Source of the DNA: Nepenthes gracilis
Lineage: Eukaryota; Streptophyta; Magnoliopsida; Caryophyllales; Nepenthaceae
Assembly (NCBI GenBank): GCA_033239525.1
Contig: BSYO01000016.1
Coordinates: 11,171,045-11,235,044, forward strand
Direction of reading: 5' to 3'
Length of the DNA: 64,000 nt
In this document: one piece after another, positions 35,192-46,600 of the stretch
Layout of the letters: every line of letters starts with the position of its first letter
How positions within the stretch are numbered: the stretch's first letter is position 1
Made by a program: the position numbers and the translations under genes
The notes under the pieces: generated by a model
Seen by the model: the letters and a program-made list of their open reading frames with translations, nothing else
Database searches by the model: none
What the model was told of the DNA's origin: nothing

Positions 35192-36956
35192 TCACCTGCC
35201 TGATGTCGTTCGGATTGATGGAGGGCCTAAACTCACTCTTAAGTCAGAAAGGAGAGCATACTTTTGCTTCATCAAGGACAACTCGTATTCAAGATGAGAG
35301 ACACTCTCCTCCATGGCCCTAAACTTTTCCATTTCAATGTAGCTCTTAGACAAGCGATCGGCAGTGGAGACAAGTTGATGTGCCAACTCTTAAAGCTGCA
35401 AAAGGAAAACAATTTAGAAATAACAAAAAACCTGGAAAAAAACTCAGGAGATGCTTGGCTGTTATCTCAAGGAAGGATAAGCCCCCTGCAAGAGTATCAC
35501 TTTTGGGGACCGCCAAAACTTCTTGGACCTTTAGTTCCGGGGGCTCTGCACCAGCCTCCTCAGTCGTCTCAATATATCCTTCGACCAAAACCTCCCCTCG
35601 GACCTCTAGTGCAGGGGGCTCAGAGCCAAGAACTTTGACTGCTCCCTCAACCTCAACTTCCTCCTCAACCTCGGACTCAAGAGTGTCTAGACATGGCACA
35701 TAGGCCATCTTGACTCTTCCTTCAACCTCGTTCCCATCTCTGGCCTCGGGCACTGAGGGCTCAAAAGAAGGTCCCTTAGCCACCTCAGCAGCAAGTTCTA
35801 GGATGAGCACCTCCAGGATACTAGCCTCCAAAATCTCGACCTGAGGTATCTTCTCAATCTTCCCAGATTGAGTTTATGCTATCCAAGAGGCCCCCTCGAC
35901 AAAATTAATAGGAAGATCGAGTAGGGGCTAATTAGGCAGTGATGGTGGGACTGCTCGCTCCCTGTATGAAGTAAGGGTCAGTGCTAGGATGGGCTCATCC
36001 CCTGAACAAATTTTAGGGTTGCCCATAGTCAAAGAAGCAAGCTCTGAGAGCTCATTACCCTCATCAAATCTGATGGCCCCAAATGTTTGGGCCGAAGAAG
36101 TAGGAACTGGGTCAACCCTCTTCGACGACTTCTTTGCCCTGACTAATTGACTGATGGTAGTCTGGTTATCGTTGGAAGAGGAGGGCCCGACCGAAACCTC
36201 TGACACTTAGGTGCCGTATCAGAATGCTCACATATGTGTAGTGGCCTCTACTTTCTTTTCAATTTTCTTTTAGGGGCCGACGGCGTAGGAGTTGCATCCG
36301 ATCCATCCAAATCGGGTTCCCATTTTTCTTGTACCAGAGTCTCAGTCAATAACCATCGATTTTTCTTATTTTCATTAAAGGAGCCGACCTTTTTCTTAAT
36401 AAGATATGTTAGCGCCTTCACTGACTCCTTATGCTTGAGCACCTCAGTACTAAAGGATACTCCAACTCGACCCCATTCATTGGAGAGCTCCCATCCAAAG
36501 GGAGTCACCAAGAAGAAGAATTGATCTTTTCACCTTTTAGTTGAGTCAGGATTTCCCCCGCTCAACTCAAAATCAAAACGAGGAGAGATGGAAATCCAAT
36601 CTACTCTATAATAAAATCGAAAGATTACCCTTACGGCCTTAATGTCTAACTCCAAGCCATGGAGGTATGCGAAGACACAGATAGAGACTTGGTAACAGAT
36701 AGCGCTGGGTTGCAACCTTGCAATTGAAATTTGTAGAGCCACCATGATCCTGTACAACTCCGGCACCATAGGGTAATGGAGACCCTCTTTTAGATGGATC
36801 TCATAAATTATAATGTACCCTTCTGGTGAAGAACGAGCTCTCCCATCCACACCTAGCAAAAGATGCACCATCATACTTGGAATCTATACTAAGCACGAAG
36901 AAACTCGACGTCAGCTAATGTAAGAACTGACTAATGTCATTAACACCAAACTCCAT
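35192..36956 (-). pseudogene. Antisense ORF of Tat2 (aORF), broken
   Basis: It runs opposite to Tat2 gag/pol. A start at 36956 (MEFGVNDISQFLH) is followed by a stop. 36874-36530 encodes DGRARSSPEGYIIIYEIHL, HYPMVPELYRIMVALQISIA and VRVIFRFYYRVDWISISPR, related to the Tat1 aORF. 36206-35928 is Ser/Lys-rich (AKKSSKRVDPVP). 35831-35440 is acidic with repeated VEVEG/EVEEEVE words. 35386-35192 is a coiled coil (MEKFRAMEESVSHLEYELSL). The order globular, acidic, coiled coil matches Tat1. A TTTTGCAG acceptor-like site before the coiled coil (about 35396) parallels the Tat1 intron. Function unknown. Confidence 0.65.
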
Positions 36957-37429
36957 GGAAGAAGATTAAGAAGCTTTGAGGCAAGAAAGCGATGAAGAAA
37001 ATTTGATGGTAACAAAGTGCAATAGACTTCTAGAAGAAGTGCATGAATGACGAATTTGAACAATTTAAACAAAACCTATCAGATTGAAATGATGCCATAG
37101 AAGAAAAATTCAAAGGACGCGTCTCATCATGGCTGTGATATGTGTCAGCACCTCATAGGCTATGCAGCATGTCAATTGGCCAAAGCCAGTAATAATAATT
37201 GGTAAAATTTCGACACGGCATGGGACTCAAAGTGGCTCAAATTTAATACTACTACTGACAGTACAAATAAAGCCCGTCAAACTGAAACCCTGGTTTGGAC
37301 AACTAGTGAAGCTCATCGAACTGATAGTCCTCATCCAGCCAGCAAATAAAGTCCTTCGGATTAAAAGCATGAGTTCGGACAGCTGACTATTTCTCGATCA
37401 TTATACTAAAAGGTTGAATGTCAATCCTT

Positions 37430-37446
37430 CCGACATGGGGGGTTAG
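37430..37446 (+). other. Tat2 polypurine tract
   Basis: GACATGGGGGGTTAG lies immediately before the 3' LTR start TATGGGTATAG, parallel to TATGGGGGGCTAG in Tat1. Confidence 0.75.
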
Positions 37447-38187
37447 TATGGGTATAGTTATCTTCAACCCAAAAGGAAGGTCCATTAAGGAATCGGCCCA
37501 AAATTGAATAATGTTCCAATCAGTCCATATAACCCTAAGTGGATAGATGAAATCATCAGACCTGTCAGGACAACCTACTTTTTGTGCATTGAAGGCACCT
37601 ACTCTAACCAATCGGAATGAACAACTTTCTTCTCTTATCCGGATAATTCAACAGACTTGGTTATCGGTCAGGAACCGTCGGTCGAGCGATATCCCCTTAT
37701 CCATCCGGGTGGTTTCATGGGATGTTGTCAGAGAGATTAACTGCCCCTTAACCATATAAATTCTTCCCACCCAAGAGGGAAAGGAAGATGGACGACAAAG
37801 GGGATAAGCCAAATAAAATATATTCCTCTGGCAAAATTCCAAAAACCAGCAAGTAACACTTCTAAAATGCTTTATTTTAAGTGTATTTTTTCTTTCTCTT
37901 TAAGACGCTTTCTATCAAGTGCACCTCCCTAAGACCTTTCACATGAGTATCAACACTCTCATTTTGCATCCTCTTTTTCTTTTTCTATAAAGAAATTGAC
38001 TAATTTGAGCATCGGAAGATAAATCGGTGAGTGAGTCTCATCAATCATTTGACATCTTATTTATTATGTTGTACAAGATCAAAATTTAAAATATATAGAG
38101 ACCAAACCCACTTCAAATCGGTCAAACTAGGTAAATCGGTTCTTAGCTATCTAATCCGTACAATAATTCGACTTCAATAATGCATCA
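37447..38187 (+). repeat. Tat2 3' LTR
   Basis: This 741-bp repeat aligns end to end with 26988-27745. The expected TG start is decayed to TATGGGTATAG. It ends AATGCATCA and is followed by GAACT. Confidence 0.88.
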
Positions 38188-38325
38188 GAACTCAAATATT
38201 TTAAAATTTTAAAATTTTCTTTCCATTTATATCTAGTTGGAGGGATTTGGGGTGGGTATATCTTATTCAGAAAACATATTCAGTATATCTTCTTTTTAGT
38301 CATTGGATAAAAATTCTAACATATG

Positions 38326-39592
38326 TAATGGGTCCGGTAACCCATAGACCAACCCGAAATCAAACCCGTAAGGAAAGAGCGTCTCAAAAAGCCGTAGTTT
38401 AGGAGAAGTTCCTCATGACCCAAGGCCTAGATTGTGCAGCCTAGTAGCACGCGGCTCAGCAAACCATCCCATTTGACCGTGCCCCTAATCGTCGGGCACA
38501 GTACAGCCCGTCGGAAGACCACGACCCTAGCGCACTTAGCAGGCTAGGACGGGAGATCCATGCTATCGGCCACTCTTTGCAGTGCCAGTAGCGCTCCGGC
38601 GACGGCAATCCAACTCTCTCTCTACAAATACCTCCTTTCCTTCTCAAGTGAATGGGACTTTTCCAAAGACCAAAAAATATGAAAGGGAGAAATGACTAAA
38701 GACAGGAACTCCTGGTCTCAGAACTACTCTCAGAAGAAGGCATTCCTTCCTCTAAGCCACCCCCCATCAGGGTGCATCTCAAAGCCGCTCATTAAAACTT
38801 AATCCTCCATCTCAAAACCATTCCATAATCAAGCGCACTCATCGAAACTCAACCCTCCACCTCGAAGCCACTGCCAATCAAACACTCTCATCGAAGTTCA
38901 ACCCTCCATCTCGAAACTACTTCCTATCGAGCGCACTCACCGAAATTCAGCACTCCGTCTCAAAACTGCTCTTCGGCTGAGCATACTCTCAGAACTCAAC
39001 CCTCCATCTCAAAGCCTCTTCCCCAATTAAGCGCACTCAACAGAACTCAGTCCTCCACCTCGAAACCACTCCTCGGCCAAGAACACTCTCGGAACTCAAT
39101 CTTTCATTTCTTAAAAACTACTCCCTAGTTGAACATATTTATCAGAGCTCAATCCTCCATCTCTCAAAAGTTGCTCCCCAATCAAGCGCACTCATCAAAA
39201 CTCAACCCTCCGCCTCAAAACCCTTCTCCAGTTGAGTGCACTCATAGAAACTCAATCATCTATCTCAAAACCGCCCCTAGTAGAGCGCACTCAATGAAAC
39301 CGAACGCACTCGCCAAAACCTAATCCTCCGTTAACACTCAATCCCCAAAACATGCATCTGTGTATTCTTTATTCATTCTCTTATCTTTCTATCTTTTTAG
39401 AAAGATTTCTAATTTAAATATCGGGAGACATGCTAGAGAACAAGCCTCGCTATCCTCTAACATCTTATTTGTCAGTTACGATGTGTATGATTTAGGTTCG
39501 AAATCACGAAGACCGAACCCTTTAGTTTGACCTACCAAGAAAGATTAAGCGGCTCCTAATTCGTATAATAATTTAGATTCAGAGATGCACCA
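38326..39592 (+). mobile_element. Solo LTR, Tat-type, with internal tandem repeats
   Basis: It starts TAATGGGTCC (from TGATGGGT) and ends GAGATGCACCA, flanked by a perfect duplication ATATG (38321-38325 and 39593-39597). The last 120 bp resemble the Tat2 LTR end: GAAGACCGAACCC, CTAATTCGTATAATAATTT. There is no internal coding region. Ten 55-bp tandem repeats occupy the middle. The length is 1,267 bp. Confidence 0.88.
38780..39340. repeat. 55-bp tandem repeat, about ten copies, inside the solo LTR
   Basis: Each unit has the scheme GAAACTCAACCCTCCACCTC, then AAAACC.CTCCCC..TCAAGCGCACTCA. I count ten phrases of the type ACTCAACCCTCC at about 55-bp spacing. Copies vary by several bases. Confidence 0.88.
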
Positions 39593-39597
39593 ATATG

Positions 39598-40062
39598 ATA
39601 TTCAAAAAACAGTCTAAACAATATTTTTTACTGTTAGATTAAATATTTAATAGAATATTAATATTACATTAATAAATCTATAAAAAAATATCATATATAA
39701 TATTTTTATAATATTTTTATAATATTTAAATTTTTATTATTAAATTTTTATTTAATTTATGGATTCTAAATTAGTAAGAATTGGTTGAGTTCCAATTCAG
39801 TGTTTTATTGCGGCAATAAAATTTTGTATAAATCAACAAATACGTAAATAATATTATTTAATTTTTTGATAATTAATAATTATTTAGTAAAATATTTTTT
39901 TGGGGTAATTAGAAAATTAGACCAGAAGACAGTGAAAGGCTATTGTAACGGACGGTGATTATAAACATGTTGAATTCACCCAAAAAAAAAAAAAACACAA
40001 TTCCCCATCCATCATCTCAAATTGGGTGGGACCGATAGCTGTTGGATTATTTTATTTTCAGT
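39598..40062. other. AT-rich intergenic DNA between two solo LTRs
   Basis: Low-complexity AT-rich sequence with a poly-A run near 39980. No gene or named repeat seen. Confidence 0.55.
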
Positions 40063-40962
40063 TGCATCCCGGGTTTCGAATTGTCATACGAATTAGGGAG
40101 CCTTCAGATTCTTAATTCGGATTGAATTTCGAGCAGGTCTGGTCTTCGTCGCTGTGAACCTAGAATTTGTACAACACAAACCACAAACGAGAGGTCAGAG
40201 GTCTTGCGGGATTTCTCCCACCAAAAATACACCGACGCTCAAGTCAACAATTTTTCACAATGAAAGGAAAGGAGGTGCACGCTTAGAGGTGCGCGAAAAT
40301 ATGCTGTGAATGCGTTGGGAGTGTGTGTGAATGCAAGAGTGAGAGATTGATGAGCATTTAGTGGGAGGCCTGGCTCCCTATGTACACCGCAGTGGGTAGC
40401 TCACTCTCATAGCCTGAAGGAGGTTGTGGAGGTCAGATTTGGACACTAGTTTGAGAGCTTAATCTCTGGGGTTGTACGTCTTGCTGTAAAATATGAAGCT
40501 GAATATCGAAAATCCAATCTCGTCTCCTATAAAAGAAGAGAAAATTTATAGGCTTCTTGGCTTGGAGCTTTGGGCACGAGAATCCTTTCTGTAAGGATTC
40601 GTCGGCCGTTGCCCAGTGGTGGTTGCCAGCGTGTCAATTGTCGCCTTGTATTGGTACGGAGACCGTCGTGCGTCACAAGTCACACTTAGTCTACCTCTTA
40701 CAATGGGATTAACTGGAGAACCGCAGGCAATGGCGCGAGCCGCGGCTTGGCAGAGTTGACCTTTTTCTCATTGGCTCATTTTCCCTGCGCTGTACCTGCC
40801 CCCTGCAGCCGCATTAATGGGCTACAGGTGACACTAATTGGTTGCGAATATTGGGCTCCCACGTAGGCAATTTCAAATATTAGGCCGAGACGGCTGCTTG
40901 GACTGCTGCTCCTTGGACTGAGCCTTGCGTTCCTCTTAGCCTTTTCGGTACTGGGTCCAACA
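40063..40962 (-). mobile_element. Solo LTR related to the Tat1 LTR
   Basis: On the minus strand it starts TGTTGGACCCAG and ends CCCGGGATGCA. Several phrases parallel the Tat1 LTR: GGGTTTCGAATTG, CACAAACGAGAGGTCAGAG, CACCGACGCTCAAGTCA, and GTGAATGCAAGAGTGAGAG. No internal region is present. It is about 900 bp. A target duplication is not evident, so the ends may be off by a few bases. Confidence 0.7.
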
Positions 40963-42583
40963 TTTCCAATTATTTGTTTAACTTTTAATAATTAATATTA
41001 GATGAATTATTAACTTAAAACTGCTTGATTAGATTAATTAATCTTTCAATAAAATTCTAAATAAATGATTAAATATAGGCAATTAGAAGGTCCAGTTACC
41101 TTTGCTATTAAAAAACTATTTTAGCTCATATAGTTCTTACTTTCCTTTGGAAATAAAATCTCTCTTATGATGTAAGTTATTGAATGTATTTTTGTATTCT
41201 GTTTGATTTGCATCTTGATGCCATAGTTGCAAATCATAAAAATAAAGTCATAGTTTTATAAAATATATAGTGCTCCATGCGTACCTAAACTAAAATTTTG
41301 ATCCAAATGACAAAAAACCCGATCTTTAGTTTTGACCTGATAATTCAACCTTAGTTATCCACACTGCAACATGTGACGAGGCCCAGTAATTTTTTCATCA
41401 AAATCCTGCTATATCTAAACCAGTTTATACTCTAGTTGAAATAACAGTGTTAGAAGATTAACAGACTTTTTATACCAAGCCGCGAGTCTACTAAAATTGG
41501 CGATTAGAAGGTCAAGCTACTTGGTAGAAGATGATGATGGAAGATGTGAGATCAAGAAGCTCAACTATTTTAATTGGCAAGATTTAAAGACAGGCTCAAT
41601 GTTGCCTGATTGGACCAATACTGATTCATAGGCTTGCTATGTATTTGGTAAAGTAACTCTCTGAGTAAAAATACGTCATTTTTTTTAGATAAACACCTTA
41701 ATTAACCAATTTTTTCCTGGATTTTTTTGTCAATGATGTTGCAAAAGCAACACATGCGGCTGACCAATGCCCACTTTTGTTTGAACAAATCTCTTGTCAT
41801 TTGATGCGGCCGAGCTAATAGTGAGTCAATTCATTTACGAGAAAATTGATTCTGTGGATTTAGTCTTTCAGGTTAGATGCTTTGAGATTGATGTTATTTA
41901 TACAAATTTAATTATATTAACATTACAGGCGATAGTTTACGGTGTAATTCAGAACTTACGAGATTAGAAAAAATTGTAAGAAAACTCTCATAGACTGAGC
42001 CACTCTCATAAAAATCTAACCAGTGAACGTAACTTGAGCACTCCAAGAAGGAGCCCAAATGCTACACCAAATCGGGTTGGCATGATTCCGAATGAAATCG
42101 AAATCGACAATGAAATTTGATTTGTAGTTTGAGCTTACCCTAATTAACTGTAAACATCATAGTCGAAATCCTAATAAAGTAAAAACTTACGGATTTAATT
42201 TTCGACGTATAATCTCATTCTTTCAGGCAATCATGTAATAGCAACCTCTGAAAAGTTCTAAACTGGAACGAACCAAATACCAGCAACCATCGATGAAGCT
42301 GGATTGAGGACAATTTTCGAGAGCAATTGTTCGTTCCAGTTCCTTCGCGAAGGAGGGAGAGAAGACCCAGCGAGAGAGAGAGAGAGAGAGCGCACCGAAG
42401 CGGTCCCCTCCAATTTCCCCCAAAGTCCAAATGCTTACAAGCAGCAGCAATGAGGGAATCAACCTGTTGGAAGAAAGGTTAGCTATGGCGTTGAGGGAGA
42501 ATTTCTCTCAACTGGCCGCCGACTTGAATGTAAACAGCAGAGAGAGGGGAGATGAAAGTTGTGGATGGTGTTCGCAACAAGAC
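40963..42583. other. Intergenic DNA upstream of U1; no gene supported
   Basis: AT-rich sequence runs to about 42180, then becomes more balanced. A short GA microsatellite lies at 42379-42396. A phrase ATTAGAAGGTCCAG / ATTAGAAGGTCAAG occurs twice (about 41085 and 41503). The open frames at 42215-42462 (minus) and 42431-42781 (plus) show no domain, and the latter runs into the U1 gene. Confidence 0.5.
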
Positions 42584-42594
42584 CTCCCACATCG
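42584..42594 (+). promoter_or_regulatory. Upstream sequence element (USE) of the U1 snRNA gene
   Basis: CTCCCACATCG matches the plant snRNA USE consensus RTCCCACATCG in 10 of 11 positions. It lies 33 nt upstream of the TATA box. That spacing is the one known for plant snRNA genes read by RNA polymerase II; polymerase III genes have about 10 nt less. Confidence 0.93.
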
Positions 42595-42627
42595 AAACAT
42601 TAGCAGAGGATCGGGGCAGAGAGATGC

Positions 42628-42635
42628 TATAAAAG
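42628..42635 (+). promoter_or_regulatory. TATA box of the U1 snRNA gene
   Basis: TATAAAAG begins 31 nt upstream of the U1 start at 42659, the normal position for a plant snRNA gene. Confidence 0.92.
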
Positions 42636-42658
42636 ATAAGGTCGAACTTAATAGCAAC

Positions 42659-42820
42659 ATACTTACCTGGACGGGGTCAATGGGCGATCAAAAAGGCTCA
42701 TGGCCTAGGCCGGCGGCTTCCATTGCACTTAGGAGGTGCGCCTGCTTAACATCTCCCCCAGTGGGAGAGTGTACGTCATAATTTGTGGTAGTGGGGGCCT
42801 GCGTTCGCGCGGTCCCTGCC
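42659..42820 (+). ncRNA. U1: U1 spliceosomal snRNA
   Basis: U1 snRNA pairs with 5' splice sites in the nucleus as part of U1 snRNP. The 162-nt sequence starts ATACTTACCTGG, whose ACTTACCTG is the splice-site-pairing region. Stem-loop I has ATGGGC and GCTCAT arms around GATCAAAAAG. Stem-loop II has the U1A-type loop ATTGCACTTA within CTTCC/GGAGG arms. Stem-loop III has CTCCC/GGGAG. The Sm site AATTTGTGG is at 42780-42788. The terminal stem has GCCTGCGTTCGCGCGG. Length, order and promoter agree with plant U1. Odd point: loop I reads ATCAAAAAG where the usual form is ATCAAGAAG or ATCACGAAG, in the U1-70K binding loop. The stem keeps pairing. It may be a variant copy or an early pseudogene. I did not see a clear plant 3'-box after 42820. 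Confidence 0.94.
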
Positions 42821-43603
42821 CAATTCCATATTCAAATTACTTTAAGCGTTCCTAAATCGTATAATGCGCTGAAAAGTGTATATAAGCATGGAATAAACAA
42901 TTGTCTGCTTTATGAGGAGTAACGAACAAAAATAGCTCCAGAAGCTTAATTTACAAGAATAAGGCCGAAAATTGCTTACTATCTTTGATAATGTGGGAGT
43001 CATTCTCTTAAATAGATAAATAATATTCACACGAAAATCCGATTATATAAAGGAATAATTATCAAACAGTAAGTGTACATATTATATGCACTTACCCTCT
43101 TTACTTATTTATCAAACCAAACTGCTGATTATCATCAAAAAACCATTTGATCTGGTTGATATTATTGAGAAAAATGAATATCAATACAATTTTCAAAAAA
43201 TAAAAACCTACGCTAGCAGATTTATGAAATTTACAAAGTTCAATGAAATTAGTGCGATCATCAACCATTAATACGAGGGAAATCACAGACGGAATACAAA
43301 AGCGACTCGCTATACCCATCATCACGACCAGCAAATTTTCAATCGGTTTTTCCGTCAAAATACCAAATTGGAAATGCAGAGAATGAAAAAAGAAAAAACT
43401 AAAGAAAAAAAAATACACTCAAATGAAACAAAAGCAAAAAGGGACAAAGATGGCGGTGTTTTGCTGTTTGAACTGGCATTATATATAAGAGTACCACTAG
43501 CATCTTCACTTAGCAGGTAAGGACTTGTATAAACCACATACAGCAAAGCTTGCTCAAGAAATCTAACCTCGAAGCTCACTCTTCCTTTTTGCCAATTATT
43601 CAT
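42821..43603. other. Spacer and 3' UTR region between U1 and the EH gene
   Basis: AT-rich sequence separates the convergent U1 (plus) and EH (minus) genes. The part next to 43604, roughly 43300-43603, is probably the EH gene's 3' UTR. Only short frames without domains are seen. Confidence 0.5.
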
Positions 43604-46600
43604 TTATTTGGCCCTCGGAGTTTCACTGGTGAATGACGATCTGAACGGCCCAGATGACCCAAACAATTCCGAGTCTCTTTTTGGAGTTTCACTGCCCATT
43701 GACGACCAGAATGGCCCGGACGAGCCAAAAGTTTCCACTTCTGCCCTTGGAGTTTCAACCCCCAGTGATGACCTGAAAGGCCCCATAGACCCAAAAGGGT
43801 CATCTGTCCTCGGGGTTTCACTGCCGAATGATGATCTGAATGGTCCACCATACGAAAATGGGTCCGAGTCTCTCTTTGGAGTTTCGCTGCTGAACGATGA
43901 CCTAAATGCCCCAAGAGAACCAAAACGGTCTTCTGCACGTGGAGTTTCGTTCCCAAATGATGACCTGAACGGACTGCCAGACTGAAAAGGGTCTGAGTCT
44001 CTTCTGGGAGTTTCACCACCAAATGATGCTTTAAACAGGCCCGAACCAAAAGGGTCTGAATCATCAAAAGTTGGGAATCCATGGCCAAAATCCGAGTCTT
44101 TAGTGCTTCGCATTGAATCAAAGCGTGTCACCATTTCCCGTTGTTGTAAGCCACTGTCAACTGTTGATCTGAAGGAATCAAATCTCGAGAAGTTGTTGAA
44201 ACCATGATCTTCAGGCCCTTCATTATATCTTTGCGGCGAATAGCTTGGGCCAACAATTGGCGTGCTAGGAACAGACTCTGCAAAAATGGATGGCCCCTGC
44301 CTTTGAAAATTGCTATCAGCATGTGATGATCCTGTCTTGATAGGGTTCAGACCCAAGTCCCCCGGACCAAAAAGGTCATCATATGCGTATCTTTCATGAT
44401 CCAGTCCCTGCGAGAGGCAGGGTGTCAATATAAACAAAATTTATCCATCCTGAATGCTATCGACAGCCATAACCATATTAGCAAAAGCTGACAATAACCA
44501 AAACACTTTGCGTCAAAACGCTACGGAAGAACCAAGGTTAAATGTGTGATCCCCTTTTGCTATTTACTTAAATAGGCTCAAGGATGAGGAAGTATTGGGC
44601 TGGACAAATGGGCTGCCACCACCAGAATACCGTTGATTCCCCATCTTAAATGTGATGAATATATGACCAAGAATAAAGTTGATTACCCAACTTAATATAT
44701 GAACCAAATTGATTCAGTAAGCAGCACAAATTCGATTCATAAACCTAGCAAGCCCAAAGTGATTTTGTTGTTTGCTGGAAACCAAATCAAACAATCAATT
44801 ACGATTCAAAATCTGGGTCAGTTCGATCTTCTAGCCAAACAAAATCTCACTATTTTCAATTTGACACCCCTCCAGGAAAATTGCCTCACCTATTTATTTA
44901 CCTTTCCTTTTCATGCCAAGGAGGTAGTGCAGGGAACTCTTTCCCTTTTCCAACTACACATTAATATCGTGTATAACATTTTGCATAGAAGTCCATATGA
45001 AGCATTTCGATTATTGGGGTTTCGATAATGATTAGTTGAAGTTTGCACGGTACTTTGAAGAGAAATCAGACTGAGGCAAAGAAATCATCTTTCCCCATTG
45101 TTTGTCCTAGGCTCCCTAGCAATGGAGCATTTGTCAAGATGCCTTAAGGCAATAGCTTAATTTTAATTGTCATCCAATATTGGAGCAGCTATGCTCACCC
45201 ACCTTGGCCATGCAGATCATATGCTGATTTCACTGAAGATAATGATGCATCAAAGAAAATTTCTAGAGCATCAAGATTGTTGCCAAATAAATAGGAGCAT
45301 CATTTTTGTCTTCAGGATAAAGAAACGAGAACAATGCAATCATCACAAGCATTGCCCATCTCTAAGCTAATTTTCTCCTCAGATACTCTGGCATGCCACT
45401 CACAGATGCAAAGTTGACAAGAGGTCATTGCCAAAAGAATGGTGGAAAAAATAAGCAGAATAACATGCTGGACAGACAGTAATCCCCGTCAAGTAGGCTC
45501 CAGCTTGTCAAGCATGTCATGTTAATATGCAAATCTATTAGATCATTTTAATTCTGTTTATCATAGAAGGAAGCTGATGCAGGATGAAAAGCTTTTTAGT
45601 GGTCTGGGAAGGAGTTAAATAACAAGAAAACATCTGGAGCATGGAGATAGACTATAACCAAATAGAAATGGGGGATTGAGACGGTTCAATTTGCAGAGAT
45701 GGAACAAGATAACAGTATGACATAGCTCTATTTGGAAAAATACAGAAAAATCACACTAGAAATATATATAGACTGAGCAACATTTTCTGTGAACTGTGTG
45801 GGTAGGCAGAGGAATTTCAAGATCAGCTCATATCAGTGCAACTAATTGAAGGGATCCAGAAGGAAATATTAAGCGGGATGGAGATCAACAGAATTCCAAT
45901 GGGATGGTTAAAAAATAGAACTGGCATAGCTAAAGAAGTATCAAAGCAAGATTGATAAAGTAAATCTTTGCTGCACTCTCCACCTGCAACTATTGACTAC
46001 ATACATGCTGAATGGAACAACAAAAGTTTCGACCTGATCTAAGGAAATGTGCCACAATCATACCAGGTGCTGAGAGGTGCTAAAAGATAACCAGAGACAT
46101 TAAGCTTAATAGGAAACGGTAAAGATTTTAGCCTTGAAAATATGCAAATGCATAAGTTGCTTATTGTAGGAATATTGGCTCAAAGGTTAGTTGGAACTCT
46201 TACGGCAATATCTCACCATTAGGGGGAAGAATTTTTACCAGGATCAAATGAATATCTACTCTCATTCATCCAGAAAGAAAGACAAGCAAAAAGAAAAGAA
46301 CAGAAAAGTCATCAGATGAAGCTGAAGAGACTAGAGCTAGTAACAGGTTGGTTTTGGTCCCAACTGAATTGTCAGGAAAAATGAGTACAAAACTGAAAAA
46401 ATTTAAAACACAACAACTGGGACATCATTTTAATAACCACAACAAATTCCAGAATTCTAAAGTCCTGAAGCCTAATGTCGGGGGAAATTCAAAGGGAAAT
46501 ACTTGTCAGAAATGAATATGACATTCCTCACAAATTGTTTAGATTATTTTACAGCTGTATTTTCAGGAGTTTGAATTAACAGCAATATTTTGGTTAAAAG

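Larger units (their letters stand above)
26988..38187 (+). mobile_element. Tat2: second full-length, heavily decayed Ty3/gypsy element, Tat lineage
   Basis: The LTRs are at 26988-27745 and 37447-38187, with flanks GGACT and GAACT (a 5-bp duplication, one mismatch). Plus-strand order is: 5' LTR, primer-binding site, gag, protease, RT, RNase H, second RNase H, integrase, a minus-strand antisense ORF, polypurine tract, 3' LTR. A solo copia LTR (about 33573-34621) interrupts the region after integrase. Stops are much more frequent than in Tat1. The antisense ORF is related to that of Tat1, but the LTRs differ, so the two belong to different families of one lineage and lie head to head. Confidence 0.88.

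Noticed and set aside
38780..39340. Regular repeats that could suggest a CRISPR-like array
   Set aside because: Units are contiguous and degenerate without unique spacers, and lie inside an LTR of a plant retrotransposon.
42431..42781. 116-codon plus-strand ORF next to U1
   Set aside because: Its second half is the U1 snRNA promoter and gene. No domain is visible in the first half.
43608..43985. 125-codon plus-strand ORF with repeats
   Set aside because: It is the antisense shadow of the SETP repeat in the last EH exon. Repeats keep several frames open.
43600..44121. 173-codon minus-strand ORF, His/Leu-rich
   Set aside because: It is another frame of the same EH repeat exon; the EH frame alone joins in phase to the upstream exon.
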